NCBI GenBank assembly: GCA_013812695.1 | Contig: JACCSZ010000059.1 | Location: forward strand, 1 to 7,267 | DNA length: 7,267 bases | Reading direction: 5' to 3' | Origin: Gemmatimonadales bacterium | GTDB lineage: Bacteria > Gemmatimonadota > Gemmatimonadetes > Gemmatimonadales > GWC2-71-9 | Shown here: in pieces, positions 5,763-7,267 of the stretch | Position numbering within the stretch: position 1 is the first letter of the stretch | Layout of the letters: each line of letters opens with the position of its first letter | Translations under genes and position numbers: made by a program | The notes under the pieces: model-generated | Seen by the model: the letters and a program-made list of their open reading frames with translations, nothing else | The model's database searches: none | What the model was told of the DNA's origin: nothing

Positions 5763-7267
5763 GTGCGTTCCGGCGAGACCAGTTTCCGAACTGACATCGA
5801 GGGGTTGCGTGGGATCGCGGTGCTGCTCGTGGTGCTGTACCACGCCGGCGTGCCGGGTATGTCGGGTGGGTTCACGGGTGTCGACGTGTTCTTCGTGCTC
5901 TCAGGGTACCTGATCACCGAATTGCTGGTCAAGGAGGTCGAGCGCACCGGCCGGGTCAACTTCCTCAACTTCTACGCGCGCCGGGCGCGCAGACTGCTGC
6001 CCGCGGCGGTGCTCGTCCTGGCGGTCACCCTCCTGGCGAGCGCGCTCGTCTTCGCTCCGGTCGCCCGTCTCCGCTTCGTCAAGTCCGCCATCGCCACCGC
6101 GCTCTACGTCAGCAACTTTCAATTCCTGCGCGAGACGGCCGATTACTTCGGCGACAACATCAGCTCGGATCCGTTTCTCCACACCTGGTCGCTCGCCGTC
6201 GAGGAACAGTTCTATCTCGTGTGGCCGGTGCTGGTGGCGCTGGGGCTGGGGGCGCGCGCGTCCCGGGGCCGCGTGGCCAGGGTAGTCGGCGTGGTGGCGC
6301 TGGCGTCGTTCGTCGCGTGCGTCTGGTACACGTGGCACTCGAAGCCCACGGCGTTCTTCGCCTCGCCGCCCCGCGCGTGGGAGTTCGGGCTCGGAGGCCT
6401 GGCCGCGCTGTTGCCCGCGGCCGCCTTGCGCACACGCCCGGCCGTCGCGCGCGCCCTCGGGTGGGTGGGGCTCGCCCTGATCCTCATCGCGGGATGCAGC
6501 CTCACGGGCAACATGCTGTTTCCCGGGCCGCTCGCCATCGTGCCGGTGCTGGGGACCGTGGCCGCCTTGATGGCCGGCGCCGGCGCGGGCGGCGAGGGGG
6601 TCGGGCGCGTCCTCGCCGTGGCGCCGCTGCAGTCACTCGGGCGGCTCTCGTACTCGTGGTATCTGTGGCACTGGCCCGTCCTGGTCCTCGCCGCCGAAGC
6701 GATCCCCGGCCTGTCCCTCGCCGGGCGGTTGCTGTGCGCGGCCGGCGCCCTCGGACTCGCGGCGGCGACCTATGTGACGGTGGAGCATCCGATCCGCACG
6801 CATGCCCACCTCCTGCCAAGACCCTGGCTGTCACTCAAGCTGGCGGGCGGGTTGTCCGTGGTCGCGCTGGCGCTGGCCCTCGGCTCGCGCGGGTACGCGC
6901 GGGCGGCCGCCGCCGCGCCGCGCCATCAGGCGATTACCGCGGCGGCCACCGATCGCTCGGCGTTGTACCGGACGGAGTGCCTGTGGGTCCAGCCGAACGA
7001 GGCGCCGCGGGAATGTGTGTTCGGCGACTCCTTGTCCACCACCGTCGTCGTCCTGCTCGGTGATTCGCACGCGGCCCACTGGTTTCCGGCGGTGCAGCGG
7101 ATGGCCGAGGAGCGGCGTTGGCGGCTGGTCGCGATTCTCAAGCCGGGATGCCCGCCGGCGGACGTCCCGGTGTACGACCTGCTGGCCGGGCGGCAGACGG
7201 AGAACTGCCGCGACTGGCGGCGCTACGCGATCGCGCGAGTGGCCACAATCCGCCCGACGGCCGTCAT
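5763..7267 (+). CDS. OafA-like acyltransferase (acyltransferase 3) with C-terminal SGNH domain, 3' truncated
   Basis: A membrane O-acyltransferase of the OafA/YrhL group, which moves acyl (often acetyl) groups to sugars of O-antigen, exopolysaccharide or peptidoglycan. At least 501 codons are present; the frame runs off the right edge without a stop. The acyltransferase-3 domain begins at once with the R-x10-H motif (R16...H27), GVDVFFVLSGYLIT, RRARRLLP, HTWSLAVEEQFYLVWP (140-155) and, later, AWEFGLGGL, LGRLSYSWYLWHWPVLV and VEHPIRT, spread over about ten hydrophobic helices to around residue 380. After an Ala-rich linker an extracytoplasmic SGNH domain starts with VVVLLGDSHAAHWFPA (catalytic Ser in GDSH, 433-436); its later Asp-x-x-His block lies outside the window. 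The fused SGNH half normally takes part in acyl transfer. GTG 5763 is chosen because of GGAGG at 5752-5756. The acyl acceptor cannot be read from sequence; no glycan gene is visible nearby. Confidence 0.93.
   Translation, partial: MRSGETSFRTDIEGLRGIAVLLVVLYHAGVPGMSGGFTGVDVFFVLSGYLITELLVKEVERTGRVNFLNFYARRARRLLPAAVLVLAVTLLASALVFAPVARLRFVKSAIATALYVSNFQFLRETADYFGDNISSDPFLHTWSLAVEEQFYLVWPVLVALGLGARASRGRVARVVGVVALASFVACVWYTWHSKPTAFFASPPRAWEFGLGGLAALLPAAALRTRPAVARALGWVGLALILIAGCSLTGNMLFPGPLAIVPVLGTVAALMAGAGAGGEGVGRVLAVAPLQSLGRLSYSWYLWHWPVLVLAAEAIPGLSLAGRLLCAAGALGLAAATYVTVEHPIRTHAHLLPRPWLSLKLAGGLSVVALALALGSRGYARAAAAAPRHQAITAAATDRSALYRTECLWVQPNEAPRECVFGDSLSTTVVVLLGDSHAAHWFPAVQRMAEERRWRLVAILKPGCPPADVPVYDLLAGRQTENCRDWRRYAIARVATIRPTAV

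Noticed and set aside
6221..7063. 280-residue open frame within the acyltransferase gene
   Set aside because: It is an out-of-frame Arg/Gly-rich shadow. The frame from 5763 carries the acyltransferase and SGNH motifs continuously across this stretch, with no frameshift.

Overview
The window looks like an ordinary chromosomal stretch from a high-GC, Gram-negative-type (diderm) bacterium. The outer-membrane TonB-dependent receptor, the fused membrane acyltransferase/SGNH protein and the strongly GC-rich third codon positions point that way. The gene mix and the weak use of Shine-Dalgarno sites would suit Gemmatimonadota or a neighbouring soil phylum, but that is an impression and not a demonstrated placement. 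I see no RNA genes, insertion sequences, CRISPR arrays, phage genes or attachment sites.

Layout: (1) Positions 2-817 (+) hold the C-terminal part of a hybrid sensor histidine kinase: its ATPase domain followed by a receiver domain. (2) Positions 818-860 are a short convergent gap with an 8-bp stem closed by a GNRA-type loop and a second overlapping stem. (3) Positions 861-2984 (-) encode a complete 707-residue TonB-dependent receptor whose plug resembles the E. coli YncD/PqqU subgroup. (4) Positions 2985-3111 are a divergent regulatory gap. It has a good ribosome site for the receptor, direct and inverted repeats, and promoter-like boxes facing both ways. (5) From 3112 to the right edge (+) lies one tightly packed gene row: an archaeal-type (LOR/SDH-type, TIGR00300-like) ornithine cyclodeaminase homologue, an unrecognised 120-residue protein, a Fur-family repressor, a CcdA-type thiol-disulfide transporter, and an OafA-like acyltransferase with a C-terminal SGNH domain that is cut off by the window edge.

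The first four genes of the row overlap at their ends (4, 17 and 4 bases) and the fifth starts 21 bases after the fourth, so co-transcription and translational coupling are likely. A common theme is not obvious. The row joins amino-acid nitrogen metabolism (ornithine to proline), metal-responsive control, export of reducing power across the membrane (cytochrome c maturation or periplasmic thiol chemistry) and envelope glycan acylation. The receptor and Fur invite a metal-uptake reading, but no Fur-box-like sequence is visible in the divergent gap and the receptor resembles a PQQ transporter more than a siderophore transporter. The most unusual points are the shortened cyclodeaminase homologue, the unknown 120-residue protein locked between two overlapping genes, the likely leaderless start at 3112, and the repeat cluster in the divergent gap. 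I found no convincing new multi-gene system.
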